Of a stretch of DNA of 33,455 nucleotides, positions 8,542-17,111 are shown piece after piece. The notes below the pieces were generated by a model. It saw only the letters and a list, made by a program, of their open reading frames with translations. It was not told the origin of the DNA and made no database searches. The stretch comes from an uncultured Enterorhabdus sp. GTDB lineage: Bacteria > Actinomycetota > Coriobacteriia > Coriobacteriales > Eggerthellaceae. How positions within the stretch are numbered: the first letter of the stretch is position 1; each line of letters starts with the position of its first letter. The position numbers were made by a program, and so were the translations under genes. The stretch covers positions 1 to 33,455 of the forward strand of contig CANSES010000008.1 in assembly GCA_947645965.1 (NCBI GenBank). Direction: 5' to 3'.

Positions 8542-9318
8542 CTAGAAGCGCAGGGACAGGCAGCTCAAGCCGCCGTCCACCTTGCGGTACTCGGAGGTGT
8601 CCACCACGAGCGTCTCGTAGCCGAGATCCTGCACGGCCTTGAGCACCGTGGGGTAGCCCTCCGGCACAATGACGGTGCCGTTGACCCAGATGCAGTTGGC
8701 GCCATAGGCCTCGTCTTCGGGCACGACCACCTTGTTGTACTCGGCGAAGTCCGGCTTGTCGATGAACTCGCCCGACACGAGCATGTTGCCGTCCTCCAGG
8801 TAGTTCACGCCGGTCTTCAGGTGCAGCACCTCCTCGAGCGGCACCTCGGAGCCGGACAGGCCCCAGCCTTCCAGGATCTCGATGAACTGGCGGATGCCCT
8901 CCTCGTTGGTGCGGGCGGAGCGACCCACGAAGAAGTGGTCGCCCACCATCATGACGTCGCCGCCGTCCAGCGTGCCGGGGTTCTCGATGTGCTTCACCTT
9001 GTCGTCGTCGAAGAACAGGCGGATGGTCGGCTCGATGGCATCCTTCTCGCCGTTGCGGGAATCGGCGCCGGGGTTGGTGATGATAGCGCCGCAGCGGGTG
9101 ATGACCGCCGGATCCTCCACGAAGCAGGAGTCGGGGAACTCCTCCAGCGCGGGCAGCACCGTGACGGCCACGCCGCACTGCTTGAGCGCCTCGATGTAGT
9201 CGTCGTGCTCCTCGATGGCGCGCTCGTAGATGGGCTGCCCCAGCTCGGGCGCGCTGGTGATGCCGTCGCAGAGCGACTTGCCGGGCCGGCGAACGATGAC
9301 ATTCTCGAATTTGGTCAT
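8542..9318 (-). CDS. ddaH: dimethylarginine dimethylaminohydrolase-like amidinotransferase-fold enzyme
   Basis: A 258-residue protein of the DDAH branch of the guanidino-group-modifying superfamily. These enzymes hydrolyse methylated arginine to citrulline plus an amine. Family marks: FVEDPAV at 66-72, D118-G-G-D121 (LDGGDV), GRSARTN at 132-138, the active-site His H166 in LHLKTG, and the nucleophile Cys C253 in GLSC near the C terminus. The length is typical for bacterial DDAH. The true substrate could be another small guanidino compound, since the superfamily also contains arginine deiminases, but it is shorter than arginine deiminase and has the DDAH arrangement. The start at 9318 has AAGGAG 6 nt upstream. 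The glutaredoxin-like gene lies 102 nt upstream on the same strand. Confidence 0.85.
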   Translation of the reverse strand: MTKFENVIVRRPGKSLCDGITSAPELGQPIYERAIEEHDDYIEALKQCGVAVTVLPALEEFPDSCFVEDPAVITRCGAIITNPGADSRNGEKDAIEPTIRLFFDDDKVKHIENPGTLDGGDVMMVGDHFFVGRSARTNEEGIRQFIEILEGWGLSGSEVPLEEVLHLKTGVNYLEDGNMLVSGEFIDKPDFAEYNKVVVPEDEAYGANCIWVNGTVIVPEGYPTVLKAVQDLGYETLVVDTSEYRKVDGGLSCLSLRF

Positions 9319-9362
9319 AGATGACTCCTTGTCGTTGCGGAAACACAGCTCGCTTATGCGCG

Positions 9363-9391
9363 GGTACAGTGTATCCCTAACAAGGAGTCAA
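9363..9391 (-). promoter_or_regulatory. possible ddaH promoter
   Basis: On the minus strand TTGACT (complement of 9386-9391) is a good -35. A 17-bp spacer leads to TGTACC (complement of 9363-9368), which is a poor -10. It would allow ddaH to be transcribed independently of the upstream glutaredoxin-like gene. Confidence 0.3.
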
Positions 9392-9420
9392 CGGGTTCGA
9401 GATTCCCGATTTTACCGACG

Positions 9421-9675
9421 CTATCCCTCTTCGCGCTCGATCAGCAGATCGCCCAGGAAGCGGATGATGTCGTTGGACTCGAACATCGGCTCGCCGTCGA
9501 CCACCAGGCAGGGCACCTGGACCTTGCCGGCGATGCGCGCGAGATCGTCCTTCACGCCCGGCTCCAAAGTGTTGCGCATGGGCAGCGCGATGTCCTCCTC
9601 TTCCATAAAGGCGAGCACCTTCTGGCAGAAGGGGCAGGTGGGCTTGTAGTACAGAACCATATTGTCGAAGTACAT
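9421..9675 (-). CDS. glutaredoxin-like / GST N-terminal thioredoxin-fold protein (84 aa)
   Basis: Short thioredoxin-fold protein with the dithiol motif C14-P-F-C17 after a beta strand (MVLYY). The conserved cis-proline region QVPCLVVDG (cis-Pro at 55) and the FESNDIIRFL segment are typical of glutaredoxins and of the N-terminal domain of glutathione S-transferases. It probably reduces protein disulfides or mixed disulfides in the cytoplasm; the electron donor in this organism is unknown. I chose the ATG at 9675 because an AAGGA site lies just upstream and the fold starts at once. The open frame continues upstream, but that part is the divergent promoter region with serC. An extra cysteine, C56, follows the cis-proline. 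Confidence 0.8.
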   Translation of the reverse strand: MYFDNMVLYYKPTCPFCQKVLAFMEEEDIALPMRNTLEPGVKDDLARIAGKVQVPCLVVDGEPMFESNDIIRFLGDLLIEREEG

Positions 9676-9821
9676 GTCGGATCCTTTCTCGGGGTGTTTC
9701 GCCATCATGGGCCATGGGCGCCCCCGCGGGTGGCGGGGCGGCCGAACCGTTGGCGCCCTGTCACCCAGTCTCCCTCTGACCGCTCGGCCCTTACGTGGGG
9801 CGGCGGTGTCATGGTTGGGGG

Positions 9822-9827
9822 TACAAT
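9822..9827 (+). promoter_or_regulatory. candidate -10 box for serC-serA
   Basis: TACAAT at 9822-9827 matches the -10 consensus well, but no convincing -35 lies 16-18 bp upstream. The predicted leader would be about 65-70 nt. The rest of 9676-9901, the divergent region between the glutaredoxin-like gene and serC, shows no further clear element. Confidence 0.3.
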
Positions 9828-9901
9828 GGCGCCGTATCGTATGAGCCAGCCCGTCGCCGATGCGTGTCGGTCGCGGGCCTGCGACGAAGGAGAACCAGAA
9901 C

Positions 9902-10984
9902 ATGGCCAGGGTCTACAACTTTTCCGCCGGTCCCGCGGTGCTGCCCGAGGACGTGCTGCGCAAAGCCGCGGCCGAGATGCTCGATTACGACGGCACCGGC
10001 ATGTCCGTCATGGAGATGAGCCATCGCTCCAAGCCCTTCGCCGCCATCATCGAGACCGCCGAGGCCGACCTGCGCGAGCTTCTGGCCATTCCCGACAACT
10101 ACCAGGTGCTCTTCCTCCAGGGCGGCGCCACCCAGCAGTTCGCCGCCATCCCCATGAACCTCATGCGGAACAAGAAGGCCGACTACATCGTGTCCGGCTC
10201 CTGGTCGAAGAAGGCGTGGAAAGAGGCGAAGCTCTACGGCGAGGCCCGCTGCGTGGCCTCCTCGGAGGACGAGAACTTCTCCTACGTGCCCGATCTGTCC
10301 GGTCTCACCTTCGACGCCGATGCCGACTACGTCTACATCTGCCAGAACGAGACCATCTACGGCACCACCTACCCGGCCCTGCCCGACACCGGCGCCGTCC
10401 CGCTCGTGACCGACGTCAGCTCCATGTTCCTCTCCGAGCCCATGGACGTGTCGAAGTTCGGCCTCATCTACGGCGGCGTGCAGAAGAACATCGGCCCGGC
10501 CGGCGTCACCATCGTCATCGTCCGCGACGACCTGGTGCGCGAGGACGTGCTGCCCTTCACCCCCTCCATCATGCGCTACACCACCCAGGTGGAGGCCAAG
10601 TCGCTGTCGAACACGCCGCCGGCCTACGGCATCTACATCTGCGGGCTCGTGTTTCAGTGGCTGAAGGAGATGGGTGGCCTTGAGGTCATGGCCGAGCGCA
10701 ATCGCGAGAAGGCCGCAGTGCTCTACGACTACCTCGACCAGAGCAAGCTCTTCCGCGGCACCGCCCGCAAAGAGGACCGCTCCCTCATGAACGTGCCCTT
10801 CGTGACCGGCTCGACCGAGCTGGATGCCCTGTTCGTGGCCGAGGCGAAGTCCCACGGCATCGAGTCCATCAAGGGCCACCGCTCCGTGGGCGGCATGCGC
10901 GCGAGCATCTACAACGCCATGCCCAAGGCCGGCGTGGAAGCGCTCGTGGCCTTCATGGACGAGTTCGAGAAGAACAACGGTTAA
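9902..10984 (+). CDS. serC: phosphoserine aminotransferase
   Basis: A 360-residue PLP-dependent class V aminotransferase that makes O-phosphoserine from 3-phosphohydroxypyruvate and glutamate. The N terminus VYNFSAGPAVLP is diagnostic for SerC, and the PLP-binding lysine is K195 in GGVQKNIGPAG. The C-terminal HRSVGGMRASIYNAMP is also characteristic, and the length equals that of the E. coli enzyme within a few residues. The ATG at 9902 was chosen over the earlier in-frame start at 9860 because AAGGAG (9887-9892) lies upstream and the conserved sequence begins at once. serA follows after 89 nt with no clear terminator, so the two steps of serine synthesis are probably co-transcribed. Confidence 0.95.
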   Translation: MARVYNFSAGPAVLPEDVLRKAAAEMLDYDGTGMSVMEMSHRSKPFAAIIETAEADLRELLAIPDNYQVLFLQGGATQQFAAIPMNLMRNKKADYIVSGSWSKKAWKEAKLYGEARCVASSEDENFSYVPDLSGLTFDADADYVYICQNETIYGTTYPALPDTGAVPLVTDVSSMFLSEPMDVSKFGLIYGGVQKNIGPAGVTIVIVRDDLVREDVLPFTPSIMRYTTQVEAKSLSNTPPAYGIYICGLVFQWLKEMGGLEVMAERNREKAAVLYDYLDQSKLFRGTARKEDRSLMNVPFVTGSTELDALFVAEAKSHGIESIKGHRSVGGMRASIYNAMPKAGVEALVAFMDEFEKNNG

Positions 10985-10997
10985 CAAGAAAGGGGAG

Positions 10998-11013
10998 GGC
11001 CCCGCACGGGGCC
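10998..11013 (+). other. small hairpin in the serC-serA gap
   Basis: GGCCCC at 10998-11003 pairs with GGGGCC at 11008-11013 around a 4-nt loop. No T tract follows, so it is more likely an RNA-stability or attenuating structure than a terminator. Confidence 0.4.
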
Positions 11014-11073
11014 GGGCTGACGGCCGACCGTGCGGCGCCCTCGCTCAAGGCGCTCTGAGCTGAAAGGGAAGCC

Positions 11074-12651
11074 ATGACGAAGAAGATCCTGGTGACGGAG
11101 GACTTGGTGGCCGAGGGCATCGAGTCGCTGACCGAGCGCGGCTTTCAGGTAGACGTGCTCATCGAGCCGACGCCCGAGGCGCTCATCGAGGCCATCGTGC
11201 CCTACGACGGCCTTATCGTCCATCCGAACACCCAGGTGACCGCCGCGCTGCTGGATGCGGCCGAGAACCTGAAGATCATCGGGCGGGCCGGCGTGACCGT
11301 GGACAACATCGACGTGGACGCGGCCACCGAGCGCGGCATCATCGTGTGCAACGCCCCGAACTCCAACGTCATATCGGCCGCCGAGCACACCATGGCCCTG
11401 CTGCTGGCCGCGGCCCGGCACATTCCCGAGGCCTCGGCCTCGATGCACGCCGGCCAGTGGCGCCGCAGCGACTTCATGGGCTGCGAGCTGTACGGCAAGA
11501 CGCTGGCCATCTTCGGCCTGGGCCGCGTGGGCGGCCTGGTGGCCGAGCGGGCCGCCGCCTTCGGCATGAGCCTCATCGGCCACGACCCCTACTGCTCGGC
11601 CGAGCGCGCCCTGCATCTGGGGGTCAAGCTCTACGACGACATGGCCCCGGTGCTGGCCCAGGCCGATTTCATCACGGTGCACCTGCCCCGCACGGTGAAC
11701 ACCCGCGGCATGTTCGGTGCCGACGAGTTCGCCGCCATGAAGGACGGCGTGGTGCTGGTGAACGCGGCCCGCGGCGGCATCTTCGACGTGGACGCCCTGG
11801 CCGACTTCGTGGCCGCCGGCAAGATCTTCGGCGTGGGCCTGGACTCCTTCGACGAGGAGCCCTGCACGGCCTCGCCCCTGCACGAGTTCCCCTCGGCCGT
11901 GCTCACGCCGCACCTCTCGCCCATGACCCACGAGGCCCAGCGCCGGGCGAGCACCCAGATCGCCGAGGCCATCGCCACGGGTCTGGAGGGTGGCATGGTG
12001 GCCACGGCGGTGAACCTGGCGCCGCTGCCCCCGGAGGTGATCGACGCCGTGGGTCCCTACGTGCCCGCCTGCAAGATGATGGGCTCCCTGGCCGCCCAGA
12101 TCCTCGGCCACACCCCCCGCCAGGTGAAGCTGGAGCTGGCCGGCGCCATCCGCGACGCCGATCCGGCCCCGCTTCTGGCGGCCGTGCTCGACGGAGGGCT
12201 GTCCTACCGCCGCATCGGCTCGTTCACGGCGGCCAACGCCGAGGCCATCGCCGCCAGCCACGGCATCGCCGTCAGCACGGCCCGCATCCCCGATGCCCAG
12301 GAATACGCCTCCTACGTGCGCCTCAGCGCCGACGGGGTGGAAGTGGCGGCCACGCTCTACGGCACCGAGCACACCCCGCGCATCATCTCGCTGCTCGACT
12401 ACAAGATCGACATCGCCCCGGCCAAGCAGTCCCTCGTCTTCGAGTACGTGGACGGCCCCGGCCGCATCGGCACCATCGGCACCATCTTGGGCAAGGTGGG
12501 CGTGAACATCACCACCATGCAGATCGGCACCAAGCCCTCCGAGGACTGCGCCCTGGTCTACATGAACGTCGACCAGCCCGTGGACGACGAGGTGCTCTCG
12601 GCCCTGTTCTCCACCATCGACTTGCGCAACCTCTGGCGCCTCGTGCTGTAG
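11074..12651 (+). CDS. serA: D-3-phosphoglycerate dehydrogenase with ACT domain
   Basis: A 525-residue enzyme of the long SerA type: substrate/NAD domains, an intervening allosteric-substrate-binding-like domain and a C-terminal ACT domain (about residues 450-525). It oxidises 3-phosphoglycerate to 3-phosphohydroxypyruvate, the first step of serine synthesis. The Rossmann motif G148-L-G150-R-V-G153 and the catalytic His H280 ([13 protein letters not shown]) are visible, as is [10 protein letters not shown] with its substrate/cofactor-binding Arg. The ACT domain ([14 protein letters not shown]) suggests feedback control by serine. The start codon has AAAGGGAAG just upstream. A hairpin terminator follows about 60 nt after the stop. 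Confidence 0.95.
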   Translation: MTKKILVTEDLVAEGIESLTERGFQVDVLIEPTPEALIEAIVPYDGLIVHPNTQVTAALLDAAENLKIIGRAGVTVDNIDVDAATERGIIVCNAPNSNVISAAEHTMALLLAAARHIPEASASMHAGQWRRSDFMGCELYGKTLAIFGLGRVGGLVAERAAAFGMSLIGHDPYCSAERALHLGVKLYDDMAPVLAQADFITVHLPRTVNTRGMFGADEFAAMKDGVVLVNAARGGIFDVDALADFVAAGKIFGVGLDSFDEEPCTASPLHEFPSAVLTPHLSPMTHEAQRRASTQIAEAIATGLEGGMVATAVNLAPLPPEVIDAVGPYVPACKMMGSLAAQILGHTPRQVKLELAGAIRDADPAPLLAAVLDGGLSYRRIGSFTAANAEAIAASHGIAVSTARIPDAQEYASYVRLSADGVEVAATLYGTEHTPRIISLLDYKIDIAPAKQSLVFEYVDGPGRIGTIGTILGKVGVNITTMQIGTKPSEDCALVYMNVDQPVDDEVLSALFSTIDLRNLWRLVL

Positions 12652-12710
12652 GCCCGCTTCGGCCATCGGCGGGCGCTATGCCAAGCTATAGGAACTTTTA
12701 ACACTCCTTT

Positions 12711-12744
12711 AACGGCGCGGCCCGAGGTCGCGCCGTTTCCTTTT
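12711..12744 (+). terminator. terminator after serA
   Basis: Nine-bp perfect stem AACGGCGCG (12711-12719) / CGCGCCGTT (12729-12737) with a 9-nt loop, followed by TCCTTTT. Confidence 0.75.
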
Positions 12745-12808
12745 GCTATGATGCTCTCCATCACTTTTTGTGACGATACGGCCGCTGACAAGGGAAAGAA
12801 GGAGCCCC

Positions 12809-14326
12809 ATGACACGTAAGATCGACATCTTCGATACCACGTTGCGCGATGGCGAGCAGTCGCCCGGCGCTTCCATGAACACGGAAGAGAAGCTGGTTAT
12901 CGCCCGCGAGCTCCTTCGTCTCAACGTGGATGTCATCGAGGCCGGTTTCCCCATTTCCAGCCCGGGCGACTTCGAGAGCGTGCGGCGCATCGCCGAGCTG
13001 GCCGGTGACGCCGCCACGGTGTGCGCGCTCACCCGCGCCGTGGAGAAGGACATCGACTCGGCCGCCGACGCCCTGCGCTACGCCAAGCGCCCGCGCATCC
13101 ACACCGGCATCGGCGTGTCGCCCTCCCATCTGCGCGACAAGCTGCGCATCACCGAGGACGAGTGCGTGGAGCGGGCGGTGCGGTGCGTGGCCTACGCGAA
13201 GAAGTACGTCGAGGACGTGCAGTTCTACGCCGAGGACGCGGGCCGTTCCGACTTCGCCTTCCTCGCCCGGGTCATCGAGGCGGTCATCGCCGCCGGGGCC
13301 ACGGTGGTGAACATCCCCGACACGACGGGCTATTCCCTGCCCGAGGACTTCGGCCGCCGCATCCAATATCTGATGGACAACGTGCGCGGCATCGACGACG
13401 TCACCGTGTCGGTGCACTGCCACAACGACCTGGGCATGGCCACGGCCCTGTCGCTGGCCGGCGTGCGCCGCGGCGCCACCCAGATCGAGTGCACCATCAA
13501 CGGCCTGGGGGAGCGCGCCGGCAACACGGCCATGGAGGAAGTGGTCATGGCCATGCGCATGCACGGCGACGAGCTGGATGCCCACACCGACATCAACACC
13601 CGCGAGTTCATCAAGGCGAGCCGTCTGGTCAGCTCCATCACGGGCATGAACGTGCAGGCCAACAAGGCCATCGTGGGCGCCAACGCCTTCGCGCACTCCT
13701 CGGGCATCCACCAGGACGGCGTGCTGAAGAAGCGCGACACCTACGAGATCATCGACCCGGCCGAGGTGGGCGTGGGGGCCAGCCAGATCGTGCTGACGGC
13801 CCGTAGCGGGCACGCGGCCCTGAAGCACCGCCTGGAAGAGCTGGGCTACACCTACGAGGGCGACGAGCTCGACCGCATCTACACGGCCTTTTTGGATGTG
13901 GCCGACAAGAAGAAGGAAGTCTACGACGAGGACCTGGAGGCCCTCGTCAACGAGAGCGATCGCGACCAGAGCGCCCTGTACACTCTGGAGGGCGTGCAGG
14001 TGAGTTGCGGCTTCCCCCTGCGCCCCACGGCCACGGTGACCATCAAGGGCCCCGAGGGCGACGAGCGCACCGTGTGCGACTGGGGCACCGGTCCCATCGA
14101 TGCGGTCTACAAGGCCATCGATCAGATCGTGCAGGTGGACAACGACCTGTCCGAGTTCGCCGTGAACGCCGTCACCCGCGGCATCGACGCGCTGGGCGAG
14201 GTGACCGTGCGCGTGAAGGCGGGGGGCGCGGTGTATGTGGGCCGCGGGGCCGACGGCGACATCATCGTCAGCTCGGCCAAGGCCTACCTGAACGCCCTGA
14301 ACCGCCTTCTCTCCGAGAAGCGCTAG
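12809..14326 (+). CDS. leuA: 2-isopropylmalate synthase
   Basis: A 505-residue enzyme that condenses acetyl-CoA with 2-oxoisovalerate to start leucine synthesis. The N-terminal TIM barrel has [12 protein letters not shown] at 9-20 (metal ligand D14), the VIEAGFP segment and metal ligands H203 and H205 in VHCHNDLG. The linker contains [13 protein letters not shown], and a C-terminal LeuA regulatory domain (about residues 395-505) binds leucine in the family. Full length and LeuA-type active-site residues favour LeuA over citramalate or homocitrate synthase. I chose the ATG at 12809 over the in-frame GTG at 12770 because AAGGAG (12799-12804) is 4 nt upstream. The gene is monocistronic between two terminators. 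Confidence 0.93.
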   Translation: MTRKIDIFDTTLRDGEQSPGASMNTEEKLVIARELLRLNVDVIEAGFPISSPGDFESVRRIAELAGDAATVCALTRAVEKDIDSAADALRYAKRPRIHTGIGVSPSHLRDKLRITEDECVERAVRCVAYAKKYVEDVQFYAEDAGRSDFAFLARVIEAVIAAGATVVNIPDTTGYSLPEDFGRRIQYLMDNVRGIDDVTVSVHCHNDLGMATALSLAGVRRGATQIECTINGLGERAGNTAMEEVVMAMRMHGDELDAHTDINTREFIKASRLVSSITGMNVQANKAIVGANAFAHSSGIHQDGVLKKRDTYEIIDPAEVGVGASQIVLTARSGHAALKHRLEELGYTYEGDELDRIYTAFLDVADKKKEVYDEDLEALVNESDRDQSALYTLEGVQVSCGFPLRPTATVTIKGPEGDERTVCDWGTGPIDAVYKAIDQIVQVDNDLSEFAVNAVTRGIDALGEVTVRVKAGGAVYVGRGADGDIIVSSAKAYLNALNRLLSEKR

Positions 14327-14375
14327 GCCGCGGCGACGGGCGGCCCTGCGGCCGCCAGCGTGCTTACTTTCACCG

Positions 14376-14405
14376 AAGCCGACGGGCCGTCCCGTCGGCT
14401 TTCTT
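14376..14405 (+). terminator. terminator after leuA
   Basis: Perfect 11-bp stem AAGCCGACGGG (14376-14386) / CCCGTCGGCTT (14391-14401) with a 4-nt loop, running into TTTCTT. Confidence 0.85.
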
Positions 14406-14441
14406 GCAGATCATCGTGAACCCTCGGGTAAGATAACCCGA
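14404..14441 (+). promoter_or_regulatory. promoter with overlapping inverted-repeat operator for the XRE-cupin gene
   Basis: Candidate -35 TTGCAG (14404-14409) and -10 TAAGAT (14429-14434), 19 bp apart. A perfect inverted repeat TCGGGT (14424-14429) / ACCCGA (14436-14441) brackets the -10 box. This is the expected place for an autoregulatory XRE operator; binding is inferred. Confidence 0.45.
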
Positions 14442-14466
14442 TACCCATTGAGCTAGGAGGCAGGTT

Positions 14467-15045
14467 ATGGCAGACGACAACAAGCTCGGACGCAAGATCA
14501 CCACGCTGCGCGAGGCCCACCACCTTTCCACTCAGGATCTGGCCGATCGCTGCGGTTGCGAGGTGGAGGTCATCGAGAAGCTGGAGGGCGGGGAGGTGCC
14601 GGCGTCGCTCGCGCCGCTCATCAAGCTGACCCGCGCCCTCGGTGTGCGCCTGGGCACCCTGATGGACGACGACGAGGCCTTCGGTCCCGCCTATATCAGC
14701 GCCGATCAGATGGAGGAAGTGGAGCGCGTGAAATCGCTCCAGACCGCCAAGGACGCCGGCGACCTGTCCTACTTCAGCCTGGCCGCGGGCCGTCCGTCCC
14801 GCCACATGGATCCCTTCATCATCACGGTGACCCCCACCGGCGAGGCGTCCCATAAGCTGGACTCCCACGAGGGCGAGGAATGGCTCTACGGCATGGAGGG
14901 CTCCATCGAGATCGAGTACGGCAATGAGATCTACGTGCTCGGCCCTGGCGAGTCCATCTACTACGACTCCATCGTGCCCCACCAGGTGCGCGCCCACGAC
15001 GGCCAGAACGCCAAGTTTTTGGCCTGCGTGTACACGCCGTTCTAA
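14467..15045 (+). CDS. XRE-family regulator with C-terminal cupin sensor domain
   Basis: A 192-residue transcription factor. Residues about 8-65 form an HTH_3 domain (LGRKITTLREAHHLSTQDLA... with the VIEKLEGGE recognition region). Residues about 115-190 form a cupin_2 barrel (HEGEEWLYGMEGSIEIEYG, GPGESIYYDSIVPHQV). Proteins of this architecture usually sense a small ligand with the cupin and regulate nearby metabolic genes. GGAGG at 14456-14460 lies 6 nt before the ATG. The acyl-CoA synthetase gene starts only 15 nt downstream, so they form an operon and the ligand may be a fatty or other organic acid, or its CoA ester (inference). Confidence 0.88.
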   Translation: MADDNKLGRKITTLREAHHLSTQDLADRCGCEVEVIEKLEGGEVPASLAPLIKLTRALGVRLGTLMDDDEAFGPAYISADQMEEVERVKSLQTAKDAGDLSYFSLAAGRPSRHMDPFIITVTPTGEASHKLDSHEGEEWLYGMEGSIEIEYGNEIYVLGPGESIYYDSIVPHQVRAHDGQNAKFLACVYTPF

Positions 15046-15060
15046 GTCGGGGAGGGATCA

Positions 15061-16758
15061 ATGACTGAGGAAGAGAACAACGCGAACGCCCCCGTGCCCG
15101 GATCGCCGGACTATCCGCTGCATTCCGAACTGACCCTGGGGGCCTACCTGAAGATGCAGACCGCCATCGACCCGGACCACGAGTTCGTGGTGTATCCGGA
15201 TCGCGACCTGCGCTGGACCTACAAGGACTTCGACGAGCGCACCGACGCTCTGGCCAAGGGTCTTCTGGCCATCGGCATGAAGCCGGGCGATCACTTGGGC
15301 GTGTGGGCCCGCAACATCCCCGACTGGCTCACCTTCATGTACGCAAGCGCCAAGATCGGCGTGGTCATGGTCACGGTGAATCCGGTGTACAAGTCCCACG
15401 AGCTGGACTACGTGCTGAAGCAGTCCGACATGAAGGCGCTCTGCGTCATCGACGCCTACCGCGACGTGGACTACCTGAAGATCATCCGCGATCTGGTGCC
15501 CGAGTCGCTGAACGTGCAGCGCGGCTTTCTGCGCACCGAGGAATACCCCTTCCTGGAGAACCTCATCTACATGGGGCCCGAGAAGCATCGCGGCTTCTAC
15601 AGCGTGCCCGAGCTTTTGCTGCTCGGCCAGCACAAGCCCGACAGCTCCCTGGAGTGGGCCCAGGGGCAGTTCGACAACAACGACGTGGTCATGATGCAGT
15701 ACACGAGCGGCACCACGGGCTTCCCCAAGGGCGTCATGCTCACGCACCGCAACATCCTGAACAACGGCTTCTACATCGGCGAGGGCCAGAAGCTCGGCTC
15801 CGATGACCGCGTGTGCCTGCCGGTGCCGTTCTTCCACTGCTTCGGCTGCGTGCTCGGCGTCATGGCCTCGCTCACGCACCGATGCACCATGATCATCGTG
15901 GAGGAGTTCAATGCCGAGCTGGTGCTGCAGGCCCTGCACAAGGAGAAGGCCACGGCGGTCTACGGTGTGCCCACCATGTTCATCGCCGAGTTGAACCACC
16001 CCGACTTCGACTCCTTCGACCTGTCCCATCTGCGCACGGGCATCATGGCCGGCAGCCCCTGTCCGCCCGAGACCATGCGCGAGGTGATGGAGCGCATGAA
16101 CATGAAGGACGTCACCATCTGCTACGGCCTCACCGAGACGAGCCCCGTGTTCACCCAGACCTCGGTGGACGACGATATCCCGCACAAGTGCGAGACCGTG
16201 GGCCGGGCGCACCCGCCCGTGGAGGTGCGCATCCTGGATCCGAACGACGGCCACATCTGCGCCCCCGGCGAGCACGGCGAGCTGTGCTGCAAGGGCTACA
16301 ACGTCATGAAGGGCTACTACAAGATGCCCGAGGAGACGGCCAAGGCCATCGACGAGAACGGCTTCCTCCATTCCGGTGACATGGGCACCGTGGACGAGGA
16401 CGGCTACTTCCGCGTGACGGGCCGCATCAAGGACATGATCATCCGCGGTGGCGAGAACATCTACCCGCTGGAGGTGGAGAACTTCCTGCTCACCATGCCC
16501 GGCGTGCTGGATGCGCAGGTGGTGGGCATTCCCGATGCGAAGTTCGGCGAGATCGTGGGTGCGTTCATCCGCGTGCGTCCTGGCTTCGAGGACATGACCG
16601 AGGACGACGTGCGCGAGTACGCCATCCCGCGCATCGCCCGCTACAAGGTGCCCAAACGCGTGTTCTTCGTGGACGATTTCCCCATGACGCCCTCTATGAA
16701 GGTGCAGAAGTTCAAGCTGCGCGAAATGGCCGAGGAACTGGTGAAGTCCGGCCAGTAG
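15061..16758 (+). CDS. AMP-forming acyl-CoA synthetase (ANL superfamily)
   Basis: A 565-residue adenylating enzyme that activates a carboxylic acid to its acyl-AMP and then to the CoA thioester. The ATP-binding P-loop [11 protein letters not shown] is at 214-224. [10 protein letters not shown] (A5) and the hinge region [20 protein letters not shown] follow in the right order, and a conserved Lys near the C terminus ([13 protein letters not shown]) fits the A10 catalytic motif. The overall pattern is that of medium- or long-chain fatty acyl-CoA synthetases; the substrate cannot be read from sequence. It is encoded 15 nt after the XRE-cupin regulator and ends before a strong terminator. It is distinct from the CaiC homologue at 24005. 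Confidence 0.88.
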   Translation: MTEEENNANAPVPGSPDYPLHSELTLGAYLKMQTAIDPDHEFVVYPDRDLRWTYKDFDERTDALAKGLLAIGMKPGDHLGVWARNIPDWLTFMYASAKIGVVMVTVNPVYKSHELDYVLKQSDMKALCVIDAYRDVDYLKIIRDLVPESLNVQRGFLRTEEYPFLENLIYMGPEKHRGFYSVPELLLLGQHKPDSSLEWAQGQFDNNDVVMMQYTSGTTGFPKGVMLTHRNILNNGFYIGEGQKLGSDDRVCLPVPFFHCFGCVLGVMASLTHRCTMIIVEEFNAELVLQALHKEKATAVYGVPTMFIAELNHPDFDSFDLSHLRTGIMAGSPCPPETMREVMERMNMKDVTICYGLTETSPVFTQTSVDDDIPHKCETVGRAHPPVEVRILDPNDGHICAPGEHGELCCKGYNVMKGYYKMPEETAKAIDENGFLHSGDMGTVDEDGYFRVTGRIKDMIIRGGENIYPLEVENFLLTMPGVLDAQVVGIPDAKFGEIVGAFIRVRPGFEDMTEDDVREYAIPRIARYKVPKRVFFVDDFPMTPSMKVQKFKLREMAEELVKSGQ

Positions 16759-16781
16759 AGTCAGTGCCATCCAGAAAGCCG

Positions 16782-16819
16782 ACGAGGGGCGCCCGCAGGT
16801 TCGCGGGCGCCCCTCGTTT
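16782..16819 (+). terminator. terminator after the acyl-CoA synthetase
   Basis: Perfect 15-bp stem ACGAGGGGCGCCCGC (16782-16796) / complement at 16803-16817 with a 6-nt loop, then TTG. The T tract is short, but the stem is very stable. Confidence 0.7.
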
Positions 16820-16851
16820 GATGTCGGGGGGGCGGGGAATTGTCCGGGGGG

Positions 16852-16952
16852 ACAACCTCCGTAGGGGCGGGCGTCAGCCCGCCCGATCAACCACGGCCGC
16901 CGGGCGGGCAGACGCCCCCCCCTACGGAGGGGCGTATACGGTAAGGGGCGCG
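16852..16952. repeat. 101-bp palindromic intergenic repeat, copy 1
   Basis: First of two direct copies. The copy contains a 75-bp inverted structure (16856-16930): 20-nt arms beginning CCTCCGTAGGGG and ending CCTACGGAGG match at 19 of 20 positions, with inner GC-rich sub-hairpins. The tail GCGTATACGGTAAGGGGCGC is identical in copy 2. It has no coding capacity of its own and looks like a REP- or MITE-type element. Confidence 0.85.
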
Positions 16953-16989
16953 CCGTATGGGGCGCGGGCCCGCCCACGGGCCCGGGGCC

Positions 16990-17090
16990 ACAACCTCCGT
17001 CGGGGCGGGCTTCCGCCCGCCCGATCAACCACAGCCGAAGGGCGGGCTGAAGCCCGCCCCTACGGAGGTGCGTATACGGTAAGGGGCGCG
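16990..17090. repeat. 101-bp palindromic intergenic repeat, copy 2
   Basis: Second copy, exactly the same length, 37 bp after copy 1. The 75-bp inverted core lies at 16994-17068, with 20-nt arms that match at 19 of 20 positions. The central part differs from copy 1, but the differences keep the stems paired. It lies between the convergent acyl-CoA synthetase and LuxR genes. Confidence 0.85.
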
Positions 17091-17111
17091 CAGTAGGGGG
17101 CGCTGGCCCTC

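Noticed and set aside
9389..9408. tRNA T-arm-like sequence (GGGTTCGAGATTCCC)
   Set aside because: The stem does not pair as a T-arm and no acceptor, D or anticodon arms are found around it.
9860..9901. Earlier ATG for serC
   Set aside because: The added 14 residues are unlike SerC and the AAGGAG site lies inside them, directing initiation at 9902.
12761..12773. TCAC-TTTTT-GTGA mini-hairpin before leuA
   Set aside because: Four-bp stem only; no T-box or leucine leader peptide could be recognised around it.
12770..12808. Upstream GTG start for leuA
   Set aside because: No ribosome site; AAGGAG at 12799-12804 fits the ATG at 12809 and the LeuA N terminus.
16852..17090. CRISPR-like direct repeat pair
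   Set aside because: Only two 101-bp units, each an inverted repeat, with no short spacers and no cas genes nearby.
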